A stretch of 64,000 nt of DNA from Branchiibius sp. NY16-3462-2. GTDB lineage: Bacteria > Actinomycetota > Actinomycetes > Actinomycetales > Dermatophilaceae. The notes below the pieces were generated by a model. The model was not told where the DNA came from. It saw only the letters and a list, made by a program, of their open reading frames with translations, and did not search any database. The stretch's first letter is position 1. Each line of letters starts with the position of its first letter. This document shows, piece by piece, positions 17,914 through 26,456 of the stretch. Both the position numbers and the translations under genes were made by a program. The stretch is from contig NZ_LVCF01000038.1 of the NCBI RefSeq assembly GCF_001594145.1, positions 62,001-126,000 of the forward strand, read 5' to 3'.

Positions 17914-18015
17914 TTGTGTGCGCGTTTGTCCCGGTCCTGCGCCGGGTCTGCATTACTCTCTGTGCCAATTGCGCGCCCGATCTGCAGCGCGTCCTTCGAG
18001 ATGAGGATCCTGGCA

Positions 18016-18891
18016 GTGAAGAAACCAGCAACGGCGACGACGGCGAGCACCGCTGGCCGATCCGCCACCCGTGGGCCCGCAACGGCCACCGCGAACGCGA
18101 AGAAGGCAACGACCGCTACCAAGACCGCCACCAAGACCGCCGGGAAGAAGGCCGCTGCACAGAAGGCGCCCAAGGCGTCAGCCACCAAAGCGTCAGCCAC
18201 CAAGGCGCCAGCCACCAAGGCGCCAGCGCGCAAGGCCCCGGCAAAGCCGGCCGCGAAGTCCAGCACCGCCAAGACCGCAGCGGCCAAGAGCGTGGCCACC
18301 AAAAAGTCGGCTCCGGCGAAGTCAGCGGCCAAGAAGACGTCGGTCAGCACCGCGAAGACCGCGGCACCACCAGCGAAAGCGAACTCCAAGAAGGCGTCCA
18401 CCAAGACGGCCCCTGCGAAGGCACCGGTCAAGAAGGGCGCAGCCAAGAAGGTGCCCGCCAAGACCTCTGCTGCCCACCAGGCAGCTCGTGAGGCTGCCGC
18501 CGCATTACTTGTCGGCGAGGACGAGTCGCCCTGGACACCGAGCGAGCTGGCCGGTGTGGCCGCCGAACTGCGGGCTGACGTCGAACGGCTCGAGGGTGAG
18601 GTCGCGCACTTCGAGCACGACTTCACGGATCTGATCCGGGGCGGCGGTGACGGTGCCGGCGATGACCAGGCGGACGTCGGCACGATGAACGTCGAGCGCG
18701 ACCACGAGTTGTCCCTCGCCGACAACTCCCGGGCCATGCTCGAACAGTCCCGCCATGCCCTGGAACGGATCGCCGACGGGACTTACGGGATCTGTGAGAG
18801 TTGCGGTAAGGCCGTCGGCAAACTTCGACTACAGGCCTTCCCACGTGCGACCCTATGCATGGCATGCAAACAGAAGCAGGAACGCCGATAG
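18016..18891 (+). CDS. DksA/TraR zinc-finger protein with histone H1-like Lys/Ala tail
   Basis: The C-terminal ~110 residues are a DksA/TraR-type coiled coil and zinc finger, with ERIADGTYGICESCGKAVG and CMACKQ giving the CxxC...CxxC site. Proteins of this kind bind RNA polymerase through the secondary channel or act as general regulators. The N-terminal ~150 residues are almost only Ala, Lys, Thr, Pro and Ser in KA/KAPATK-like repeats, resembling histone H1 or the C-terminus of mycobacterial HupB, so non-specific DNA binding is plausible. GTG at 18016 has AGGA nine bases upstream; the in-frame ATG at 18001 has none. The last 37 bases overlap lspA. Confidence 0.8.
   Translation: MKKPATATTASTAGRSATRGPATATANAKKATTATKTATKTAGKKAAAQKAPKASATKASATKAPATKAPARKAPAKPAAKSSTAKTAAAKSVATKKSAPAKSAAKKTSVSTAKTAAPPAKANSKKASTKTAPAKAPVKKGAAKKVPAKTSAAHQAAREAAAALLVGEDESPWTPSELAGVAAELRADVERLEGEVAHFEHDFTDLIRGGGDGAGDDQADVGTMNVERDHELSLADNSRAMLEQSRHALERIADGTYGICESCGKAVGKLRLQAFPRATLCMACKQKQERR
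18175..18234 (+). repeat. Four 15-bp tandem repeats inside the Lys/Ala tail
   Basis: Four consecutive units of GCGYCAGCCACCAAR type encode ASATK, ASATK, APATK and APARK. The first three are nearly identical at the DNA level; the fourth has diverged. This suggests recent copy-number change in the DNA-binding tail. Confidence 0.8.
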
Positions 18892-19424
18892 GCGCACACG
18901 AGACCGAATCCACCCCTGCCCGGCGGCGCACCCTCGCGCTGCTGGTTCTGGTCGCCGTCGTCGGCTACGCCCTCGACCAGCTGACCAAGGCCTGGGCTCT
19001 ACGCGCGCTGGAACCCGGCGAGCCCAAACAGGTTGTCGGGAATCTGCTGCAACTGGATCTGGTCCGCAACCCGGGAGCGGCGTTCTCGTTCGCGACCAAC
19101 GCGACCTGGGTGCTGACGATCATCGCCATCGTGGTGATCGGGGTGGTCTGCTTCATCGCCCGACGGTTGCGCAGCTGGCCCTGGGCACTGGCGCTGGGGC
19201 TGTTGCTGGCCGGAGCGTTCGGTAATCTGACCGACCGGTTCGTGCGGCCACCCGGCGGCGGACAGGGACACGTCATCGACTTCCTGCGCCTGCCGCACTG
19301 GCCCGTCTTCAACGTGGCCGACATGTGCGTGGTCACCGCTGCGTGCCTGATCGCCCTCCTGGCCTTCCGCGGAGTCGGCATCGACGGCCAGCGGCAGCAC
19401 GACGTACCTGACAATGCATCGTGA
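18855..19424 (+). CDS. lspA: Lipoprotein signal peptidase LspA
   Basis: Aspartyl membrane peptidase (signal peptidase II) that cleaves prolipoprotein signal peptides after lipidation. It has four membrane helices. The first (TLALLVLVAVVGYALDQLTK) carries the conserved DQLTK; VRNPGAAFSF follows, then the catalytic aspartates in GAFGNLTDRF and VFNVADMCV. ATG at 18855 overlaps the dksA-like gene, and another ATG follows at 18864; no ribosome binding site separates them. The stop overlaps rluD (GTGA). In Mycobacterium lspA and an rluD-like gene are likewise neighbours. Confidence 0.93.
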   Translation: MHGMQTEAGTPIGAHETESTPARRRTLALLVLVAVVGYALDQLTKAWALRALEPGEPKQVVGNLLQLDLVRNPGAAFSFATNATWVLTIIAIVVIGVVCFIARRLRSWPWALALGLLLAGAFGNLTDRFVRPPGGGQGHVIDFLRLPHWPVFNVADMCVVTAACLIALLAFRGVGIDGQRQHDVPDNAS

Positions 19425-20356
19425 GTGAACTCAAGGCACTGCCCATCCCCGAGGGTCTGGAAGGGGAGCGGGTGGACGCCGCGATCGCCCGCCTGCTGGG
19501 CTTCTCCCGGACCCGTGCCGCCGAGCTCGCCGCGGGCGGCGCGGTCACTCTGGATCAACGGGCGGTCGGCAAGTCCGACCGGGTCAGCGCCGGCCAGTGG
19601 CTCGAGGTGAACATGCCGCAGGACTTCGGTCCGCGCAAGGCGACGGTGCGCCCGCAACTCATCGAGAACCTCGGCATCGTCTACGACGACAGCGAGATCG
19701 TCGTGGTGGACAAACCGGTCGGGGTGGCCGCTCACCCCAGTGTGGGCTGGGACGGCCCGGACGTCGTCAGCGGTCTGGCCGCCGCCGGCTACCGGATCTC
19801 CACCTCGGGCGCTCCGGAGCGCCAGGGCATCGTGCAGCGGCTCGACGTGGGCACCAGCGGGCTGATGGTCGTGGCCAAGAGCGAGCGGGCCTACACGGTC
19901 CTGAAGCAGGCGTTCCGGGACCGCACCGTCGACAAGACCTACCACGCGCTCGTGCAGGGCCTTCCGGACCCGGTCGAGGGCACGATCGAGGCGCCGATCG
20001 GTCGCCACCCCAACCACGACTACAAGTTCGCGGTCATGAACTCCGGGCGTCCGAGCACCACGCATTACGAGTTGCTGGAGGCATTTCCGGCCACGTCACT
20101 GCTCACGGTCCACCTGGAGACGGGGCGCACCCACCAGATCCGGGTCCACTTCAGCGCGCTGCACCGGCCCCTGGTCGGTGATCCGCTGTACGGCGCGGAC
20201 CCGGGCCTGGCCAAGAAGCTGGGTCTGGAGCGGCAATGGCTGCACGCCGTCGAACTCGGGTTGACCCATCCCGGGTCGGGGGAGTGGATGACCTTCACCA
20301 GCCCCTACCCGGACGACCTGCAGCACGCCCTGGACATCCTGCGCGCCACCGACTGA
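19421..20356 (+). CDS. rluD: RluA/RluD-family 23S rRNA pseudouridine synthase
   Basis: Isomerises specific uridines of rRNA to pseudouridine. An N-terminal S4 RNA-binding domain (about residues 15-65, VDAAIARLLGFSRTRAAEL) precedes the catalytic domain, which has VVVDKPVGVAAHPS, the signature QRLDVGTSGLMVVAK with catalytic Asp142, and LETGRTHQIRVH near the C-terminus. The length of 311 residues is typical. The exact target site (RluA, RluC or RluD type) cannot be decided from sequence alone, so the symbol is by overall similarity and neighbourhood. Confidence 0.88.
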   Translation: MSELKALPIPEGLEGERVDAAIARLLGFSRTRAAELAAGGAVTLDQRAVGKSDRVSAGQWLEVNMPQDFGPRKATVRPQLIENLGIVYDDSEIVVVDKPVGVAAHPSVGWDGPDVVSGLAAAGYRISTSGAPERQGIVQRLDVGTSGLMVVAKSERAYTVLKQAFRDRTVDKTYHALVQGLPDPVEGTIEAPIGRHPNHDYKFAVMNSGRPSTTHYELLEAFPATSLLTVHLETGRTHQIRVHFSALHRPLVGDPLYGADPGLAKKLGLERQWLHAVELGLTHPGSGEWMTFTSPYPDDLQHALDILRATD

Positions 20357-20450
20357 GCGACTCAGCCTGAGCGACACTCCGACGAGGGCTACGACCTGCA
20401 GGGACGTACGCCGATCGCCGGCCCTGGCATCGACTGTCGGCGACCGGATC

Positions 20451-20456
20451 TAGAAT
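20451..20456 (+). promoter_or_regulatory. -10 element of a probably leaderless dnaE promoter
   Basis: TAGAAT ends seven bases before the dnaE ATG at 20464, so transcription would begin at or next to the A of the start codon. No Shine-Dalgarno sequence lies in between. A weak TCGACT at 20430-20435 could be the -35 element. Leaderless mRNAs are common in actinobacteria. Confidence 0.55.
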
Positions 20457-20463
20457 CGTCCCG

Positions 20464-23400
20464 ATGTCTTCAGATCCGGGTTTCGTCCACCTCCACGTCC
20501 ACACCGAGTACTCCATGCTCGATGGCGCTGCGAAGGTGAAACCCCTTCTGGCAGAAGCAGAAAAGCTCGGGATGCCGGCGATCGCGATGTCCGATCACGG
20601 CAACATGTTCGGTGCCTATGACCTCTACACCGCGGCCAAAGGTGGGCCCGTCAAACCGATCCTGGGCATCGAGGCCTATCTGGCACCCAGCACCCGGCAC
20701 TCGCGCAAACAGGAGTTCTGGGCGCGCGACGGCGCGCGCGGCGACGACGCGAGCGCCGAGGGCGGCAAGGACGTCTCCGGCGGTGGCCGCTACACGCACA
20801 TGACGATGTGGGCCAAGGACAGCCAGGGCCTACGAAACCTGTTCCGGCTGAGCTCGCTGGCCAGCTACGAGGGCTACTACATGAAGCCCCGGATGGACCG
20901 GGAGCTGCTGTCGCAGTACGGCCAGGGCATCATCGCCACCACCGGCTGTCCCTCCGGTGAGGTGCAGACCCGGTTGCGACTGGGTCAGTTCGACGCGGCG
21001 CTGCAGGCGGCCGCTGACTATCAGGACATCTTCGGCAAGGAGAACTTCTTCCTGGAGCTGATGGACCACGGCCTGGACATCGAGCGTTCGGTGCGCTCCG
21101 GCCTGCTGGACATCGCGAAGCGGCTGGACCTGCCGCTGCTGGCCACCAACGACAGCCACTACATCACCAAGGACCAGGCCGACAGCCACGACGACCTGCT
21201 GTGCGTCGGGGTGGGCCGCAACAAGGACGACCCGCGCCGGTTCAAGTTCAACGGCGACGGTTACTACATCAAGACCGCCGCCGAGATGCGCGAGGTGTTC
21301 CGCGAGCTGCCCGAGGCGTGCGACAACACGCTGCGCGTCGCGGAGATGGTCGGCGACTACGACGAGGTCTTCACCTACGTCGACCGGATGCCGCAGTTCC
21401 CCGACGTGCCGGAGGGCCAGACCCAGGCGGCCTACCTGCGCGAGCAGATCGCGCTCGGCGTCAAGGACCGGTTCGGTGACGATGCGCCACCCGAGGTCTG
21501 GGACCGCATCGAGACCGAGATGGCCGTCATCGAGCCGATGGGCTTCAGCTCCTACTTCCTCGTGGTCGCCGACATCTGCAAGTACGCCCGCGACAACGGG
21601 GTGCCCCTGGGTCCGGGTCGTGGTTCGGCCGCCGGCTCGCTGGTGGCCTACCTGACCCGGATCATCGAGCTGGATCCGTTGGAGCACGGGCTGCTCTTCG
21701 AGCGGTTCCTCAACCCCGAACGCATCTCACCGCCGGACGTCGACCTCGACTTCGACGACCGGCAACGCGACAAGATGGTGCGCTACGTCACCGAGAAGTA
21801 CGGCGCTGAATACACCGCCCAGGTCAACACGTTCAGCACCATCAAGGCCAAGGCCGCCGTCAAGGACGCGAACCGGATCCTCGGCTTCCCGTTCGCGCTC
21901 GGCGACAAGATCACCAAGGCCATGCCGCCGGACGTGCAGGGCAAGGGCGTCCCGCTGAAGGAGCTCTTCAACGCGGAGCATTCGCGGTACGCGGAGGGTG
22001 GTGACTTCCGGGCGCTGTATGCCGCCGAGCCGGAGGTCAAGAAGGTCGTCGACACCGCCATGGGTCTGGAGGGTCTGACCCGGGGGACCGGCGTGCACGC
22101 CGCCGCGGTCATCCTGTCCGCCGAACCGCTGCTGAACCTCATCCCGCTGCACCGCCGTGACAAGGACGGCACCATCATCACCGGCTTCTCCTACCCCCAG
22201 TGCGAGGAGATGGGCCTGGTCAAGATGGACTTCCTGGGGTTGCGCAACCTGGGCATCATCGACCAGGCGCTCAAGAACATCGAGGCCAACCGCGGCGAGC
22301 AGCTGACCACCGACAGCATTCCGCTGGATGACCCCACCACCTACCAACTGCTCGGCCGCGGCGACACCCTCGGGGTCTTCCAGCTGGACGGTGGCGGCAT
22401 GCGCACGCTGCTCAAACAGATGGCGCCGACGGGTTTCGCGGACATCACCGCTGTGCTCGCGCTCTACCGACCCGGCCCGATGGCGGCCAACGCGCACACC
22501 GACTACGCCGACCGCAAGAACGGCCGCAAACCGATCCAGCCGATCCACCCGGAGCTCAAGGAGGCCCTGGATCCGATCCTCGGTGAGACCTACCACCTGC
22601 TGATCTACCAGGAGCAGATCATGGCGATCGCCCGCGAGCTCGCGGGTTACACGCTGGGTGGTGCGGACCTGCTGCGCCGGGCGATGGGTAAGAAGAAGCC
22701 GGAGATCCTGGCCAAGGAGTTCGACAACTTCTCCTCGGGGATGGCCGCGAACGGCTATTCGCCCAAGGCCACGCAGGCGCTGTGGGACGTCATGCTGCCG
22801 TTCGCCGGCTATGCGTTCAACAAATCGCACGCAGCCGGCTACGCGCTGGTGTCCTGCTGGACGGCCTACCTCAAGGCCAACTACCCGGCCGAGTACGCCG
22901 CTGCCCTGCTGACCTCCGTCCAGGACGACAAAACCAAGATGGCCACCTACCTGGCCGACACCCGCCAGCTGGGCATCAAGGTGCTCCCGCCGGACGTCAA
23001 CGAGTCGATGGCCGACTTCGCGGCCGTTGGCGCGGACATCCGCTTCGGGTTGGCGGCGGTGCGCAACGTGGGCTCCTCGGTGGTGGAAGGGATCGTCGCC
23101 GCGCGCGAGGAGAAGGGCAAGTTCACCTCGTTCGAGGACTTCCTGCGCAAGGTGCCGGCCCAGGTCTGCAACAAGCGAACCGTCGAATCCCTCATCAAGG
23201 CAGGTGCGTTCGACGATCTGGGCCACCTGCGCCAGGGCCTGGTCCACGTCCACGAGACGTACGTCGATTCCCTGGTCGAGGAGAAACGTCACGAAGCCGT
23301 CGGGCAGGACTCGCTCTTCGGCGGGTTCGGCGACGACGAAGGCGTCCAGCTCGCAGCGCTGCCGCCGGTGCCGGAGATCGAGTGGGACAAGCAGACCCTG

Positions 23401-24021
23401 CTCGCCTTCGAGCGGGACATGCTGGGGCTGTACGTCTCCGACCACCCGCTCTTCGGTATCGAACGCATCCTGGCCAGCCATGCGGACGTCTCCATCGCCA
23501 AGCTGCACGGGGACGAAGCGCCCGACGACGGATCGATGGTGACGATCGCCGGGCTGATCACGGCGGTGCAGCTCAAGCGCAACAAACAGGGTGAGACCTG
23601 GGCGATCGCGACCGTTGAGGACCTCGAGGGTTCGATCGACGTGATGTTCTTCGCCAAGTCGTACATGACGGTGCAGACCATGCTGACCCCGGACACCGTG
23701 TGTGTCATCAAGGGCCGCCTGCGGTTCCGCGACGAAGAAGTGTCCGTGCACGCCCAGGACCTGAAGCTGCCCGAATTACGCACCGACGCCCGCGGTCCGG
23801 TCACCCTGGTGATGCCGCTGTCCCTGGCCAACGAGGGCACCGTGCAGCGGCTGCGATCCGTGCTGGGTGGTCATCCCGGTGCGACCGAGGTGCACCTGCG
23901 GCTGGTCCAACCGGGGCGGACCGTCACGATGAAACTGGACGACGAGTGGCGGGGGGCGACTTCGCCCGCGCTCTTCGGAGACCTGAAGGCGCTGCTGGGA
24001 CCCAGTTGCGTCGCCGGCTGA
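20464..24021 (+). CDS. dnaE: DNA polymerase III alpha subunit DnaE1
   Basis: Catalytic subunit of the replicative DNA polymerase. The 1185-residue protein has an N-terminal PHP domain (HLHVHTEYSMLDGAAKV, MSDHGNMFGAYD), which in mycobacterial DnaE1 acts as the proofreading exonuclease. The polymerase palm follows with GPGRGSAAGSLVAYLTRI and PPDVDLDFDDRQRDKMV carrying two of the catalytic aspartates. Fingers, a helix-hairpin-helix region and a C-terminal OB-fold (VTIAGLITAVQLKRNKQGET) come after. Length and domain order match DnaE1 rather than the shorter DnaE2. It is monocistronic, with its own promoter. Confidence 0.97.
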   Translation: MSSDPGFVHLHVHTEYSMLDGAAKVKPLLAEAEKLGMPAIAMSDHGNMFGAYDLYTAAKGGPVKPILGIEAYLAPSTRHSRKQEFWARDGARGDDASAEGGKDVSGGGRYTHMTMWAKDSQGLRNLFRLSSLASYEGYYMKPRMDRELLSQYGQGIIATTGCPSGEVQTRLRLGQFDAALQAAADYQDIFGKENFFLELMDHGLDIERSVRSGLLDIAKRLDLPLLATNDSHYITKDQADSHDDLLCVGVGRNKDDPRRFKFNGDGYYIKTAAEMREVFRELPEACDNTLRVAEMVGDYDEVFTYVDRMPQFPDVPEGQTQAAYLREQIALGVKDRFGDDAPPEVWDRIETEMAVIEPMGFSSYFLVVADICKYARDNGVPLGPGRGSAAGSLVAYLTRIIELDPLEHGLLFERFLNPERISPPDVDLDFDDRQRDKMVRYVTEKYGAEYTAQVNTFSTIKAKAAVKDANRILGFPFALGDKITKAMPPDVQGKGVPLKELFNAEHSRYAEGGDFRALYAAEPEVKKVVDTAMGLEGLTRGTGVHAAAVILSAEPLLNLIPLHRRDKDGTIITGFSYPQCEEMGLVKMDFLGLRNLGIIDQALKNIEANRGEQLTTDSIPLDDPTTYQLLGRGDTLGVFQLDGGGMRTLLKQMAPTGFADITAVLALYRPGPMAANAHTDYADRKNGRKPIQPIHPELKEALDPILGETYHLLIYQEQIMAIARELAGYTLGGADLLRRAMGKKKPEILAKEFDNFSSGMAANGYSPKATQALWDVMLPFAGYAFNKSHAAGYALVSCWTAYLKANYPAEYAAALLTSVQDDKTKMATYLADTRQLGIKVLPPDVNESMADFAAVGADIRFGLAAVRNVGSSVVEGIVAAREEKGKFTSFEDFLRKVPAQVCNKRTVESLIKAGAFDDLGHLRQGLVHVHETYVDSLVEEKRHEAVGQDSLFGGFGDDEGVQLAALPPVPEIEWDKQTLLAFERDMLGLYVSDHPLFGIERILASHADVSIAKLHGDEAPDDGSMVTIAGLITAVQLKRNKQGETWAIATVEDLEGSIDVMFFAKSYMTVQTMLTPDTVCVIKGRLRFRDEEVSVHAQDLKLPELRTDARGPVTLVMPLSLANEGTVQRLRSVLGGHPGATEVHLRLVQPGRTVTMKLDDEWRGATSPALFGDLKALLGPSCVAG

Positions 24022-24120
24022 CGGGCGCGGGCGACAGGGGGGGTTCCTGCGCGTCTGCCGTGACGACACGCGGTGATGGTGGCAGGCTGGCCGGTGACCA
24101 CCGCGTATCCACGGTGCGTT

Positions 24121-24136
24121 ATGTTTTGCACAACAT
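24121..24136. promoter_or_regulatory. Near-perfect palindromic operator before the ABC importer
   Basis: ATGTTTTGCACAACAT is a 16-base palindrome with only one mismatched base pair, centred on TGCA and lying in an unusually AT-rich patch. It is 20 bases upstream of a possible -10 hexamer TAGAGT (24156-24161), where a bound repressor would block RNA polymerase. The form fits a LacI-, GntR- or ROK-type sugar repressor site; no adjacent regulator gene is present. Confidence 0.6.
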
Positions 24137-24193
24137 TTTGTTATCGACGTTTGCGTAGAGTCGCCGCGTGCTGGCGGTACGGAAGGTGGCGTA

Positions 24194-25480
24194 ATGGTGT
24201 CCCCGATGGATTCTCGGCCGACCCGTAGGACGGTGCTGGGTGCGGCGGGAGCCGGGCTTGCCGGTCTGGCGTTGGCCGCCTGCGGTGGGAACACCGGCCG
24301 GCCGGCTGACAGCGGCTCGTCCGCCGGCGGAAAACCGACCCTGGCCCAGTGGTACCACCAGTACGGCGAGGATGGCACCGAGGCGGCCGCCAAACGATTC
24401 GCCGCCGCCTACCCGAATGCGACCGTGAACGTCACCTGGGTTCCGGGTGACTACGACAAGAAGGTCGCGGCCTCGCTGCTGACCAACGCCGGTCCCGACG
24501 TCTTCGAGGCGGGCAACGGGCCCAGCATCGACATGATCCTGGGCAACCAGGTGGTCGACCTCAGCGGCCTGCTGGGCGACGCGCGGTCGGACTACGCGCC
24601 GTGGTTGTTGGACCGGATGACCTACAAGGACAAGCTGTACGGCATCCCGCAGGACATCGACATGCAGTTGTTGGTCTACCGCAAGTCGATGCTCTCCAAA
24701 GCGGGGGTCGAACCCCCGAAGACGCTGGATGAATTAGTCACTGCCGCAGGCAAACTCACCACGGGCAAGGTGAAGGGCCTGTTCCTGGGCAACGACGGTG
24801 GTGCCGGTGTCGTCGGTGGCCCGGTGTTGTGGTCCAGCGGCCACGACTACCTGACCAGGGACAACAAGCCCGACTTCAACAACGCCGACGTCCAGTCCGC
24901 GCTGAGCACGCTGCACACTCTGTTCACCTCCGGTCACCTGCTGCTGGGCGCACCCTCGGACTGGTCGGAGCCCAACGCCATTGCGCAGGGTCTGACCGCG
25001 ATGCAGTGGACCGGTCTGTGGACCCTGCCGGAGTTGACCAAGTCCCTCGGGGACGACTTCGGAGTCCTGCCGTTCCCCGCCGTTGGAGCCTCCGGCAAAC
25101 AGTCGGTGCCCGTCGGTGCCTACGCCTCGGCGGTCAACGCCAAGTCCGCCCACGGCAGCGCGGCCAAGGACTTCGTGAAGTGGCTGTGGGTCGACCAGAC
25201 CGACAAGCAGTTGGAATGGGCCCAGTCCTACGGCTTCCACATCCCCGCCCGGATCAGCCTGCAGGCCAAGGCGGACAAGCTCAAGACCGGCCCGGCGGCC
25301 GACGCCGTACGCTTCGCCACCGACTACGGCCACGTGCAGACGCCGCTGTTGTGGACACCCACCAGCGCGGCCGCGTTCAGCGACGCCATCGACAAGATCA
25401 TCCGCTCGGGGGCCAACCCGGCCAGCACGCTCGCGGGTGTGGAGAGCACCGTCAACACCGAGTTGAAGCGTTTCGCTTGA
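24194..25480 (+). CDS. Sugar ABC transporter substrate-binding lipoprotein
   Basis: Extracellular solute-binding protein of family 1 (MalE/UgpB type), predicted to be a lipoprotein on the outer face of the membrane. The signal peptide has a twin-arginine pattern (TRRTVLGAAGAGLAGLALAAC) ending in the lipobox LAAC, so Tat export and lipidation by the LspA pathway are likely. The mature part shows the fold's features: LAQWYHQYGEDG, a DYDKKV...GPDVFEAGNG segment and KDFVKWLWVDQ near the end. ATG at 24194 has GGAAGG upstream. The substrate is unknown, probably an oligosaccharide. First gene of a three-gene importer operon. Confidence 0.9.
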   Translation: MVSPMDSRPTRRTVLGAAGAGLAGLALAACGGNTGRPADSGSSAGGKPTLAQWYHQYGEDGTEAAAKRFAAAYPNATVNVTWVPGDYDKKVAASLLTNAGPDVFEAGNGPSIDMILGNQVVDLSGLLGDARSDYAPWLLDRMTYKDKLYGIPQDIDMQLLVYRKSMLSKAGVEPPKTLDELVTAAGKLTTGKVKGLFLGNDGGAGVVGGPVLWSSGHDYLTRDNKPDFNNADVQSALSTLHTLFTSGHLLLGAPSDWSEPNAIAQGLTAMQWTGLWTLPELTKSLGDDFGVLPFPAVGASGKQSVPVGAYASAVNAKSAHGSAAKDFVKWLWVDQTDKQLEWAQSYGFHIPARISLQAKADKLKTGPAADAVRFATDYGHVQTPLLWTPTSAAAFSDAIDKIIRSGANPASTLAGVESTVNTELKRFA

Positions 25481-25490
25481 TCGCCGTGCG

Positions 25491-26456
25491 ATGAGTACGA
25501 CGCCCGCAGACGCAGCGGGTACCGCGGGGCTGCCACCCGCCGTACCCGCTCGTCGTCGCTTGTCCAGCAGTCCGCACCTGTGGTTCTGGATCTTCACCGG
25601 CCCGTTCATCGCCGGGTTGCTGATCTTCACCATCATCCCGATCATCTGGTCGATCTATCTGTCGTTCTTCGAGGCGCGCAACACGGTGACACCCAGTCAC
25701 TTCGTGGGGTTGGAGAACTACACCCGGATGCTGTCCGATCCGGCGTTCCGCTCCAGCCTGCTGACCTTCGTGGTGTTCGCGGCGTTCATCGTGCCGACCA
25801 CCTTCGCGCTGTCGCTGGGACTCGCGGTCCTGGTCAACAGCGTGCGGTTCGCGCAGGCGTTCTTCCGGTCGGTCTTCTTCCTGCCGATCGCTTGTTCCTA
25901 CGTCGCGGCCGCGCTGATCTGGCGCAACTCGCTGTTCTCCGGGGTCAGTTCCGGTCTGGTCAACAGCATCCTGGGGCTCTTCGGCAAGGACCCCATCGCC
26001 TGGTTGTCGGTGGTGCAACCGCCCTGGTACTGGCTGGTCATCACGACCGTCCGGCTCTGGTTGCAGGTCGGTTTCTACATGGTGCTCTTTTTGGCCGCGT
26101 TGCAACGGATCCCGCGCAGCCAGTACGAAGCCGCCGCTCTCGATGGTGCCGTGGGCTGGAAGGCGTTCCGCTACATCACCTTCCCGCAGTTGCGCGCGAC
26201 GTCCACGGCGGTTCTGATGCTGTTGCTGGTCAATGCGTTCCAGGCGTTCGATGAGTTCTACAACCTCATGGTCAACAGCTCGGGCACTTACCCGCCGTAT
26301 GCCCGCCCACCGTTGGTCTACCTGTACAACATCGCCCTGGGCAGTGTGCAGGACTTCGGCAACGGCAGCGCCGGCGCGGTCATCCTGACGTTGATCATCG
26401 CGATCTTCGCCCTGGTCCAGGGCCGGCTCACCGGCCTGGGCCGGAGGGCGGACTGA
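25491..26456 (+). CDS. Sugar ABC transporter permease (UgpA/MalF type)
   Basis: Membrane component of the importer, 321 residues with six main helices; the first is FWIFTGPFIAGLLIFTIIPI. The cytoplasmic EAA loop that contacts the ATPase is clear: YEAAALDGAVGWKAFRYITF. It follows the binding-protein gene after 10 bases, and its TGA overlaps the next ATG (TGATG), so the two permeases are translationally coupled. It belongs to the carbohydrate-uptake-1 permease family. Confidence 0.92.
   Translation: MSTTPADAAGTAGLPPAVPARRRLSSSPHLWFWIFTGPFIAGLLIFTIIPIIWSIYLSFFEARNTVTPSHFVGLENYTRMLSDPAFRSSLLTFVVFAAFIVPTTFALSLGLAVLVNSVRFAQAFFRSVFFLPIACSYVAAALIWRNSLFSGVSSGLVNSILGLFGKDPIAWLSVVQPPWYWLVITTVRLWLQVGFYMVLFLAALQRIPRSQYEAAALDGAVGWKAFRYITFPQLRATSTAVLMLLLVNAFQAFDEFYNLMVNSSGTYPPYARPPLVYLYNIALGSVQDFGNGSAGAVILTLIIAIFALVQGRLTGLGRRAD

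Noticed and set aside
21727..23751. Long open frame on the - strand inside dnaE
   Set aside because: It lies fully antisense to an unmistakable dnaE, has a composition typical of a GC-rich shadow frame and no family similarity. The same applies to long antisense frames at 915-2822 and 13102-15129.
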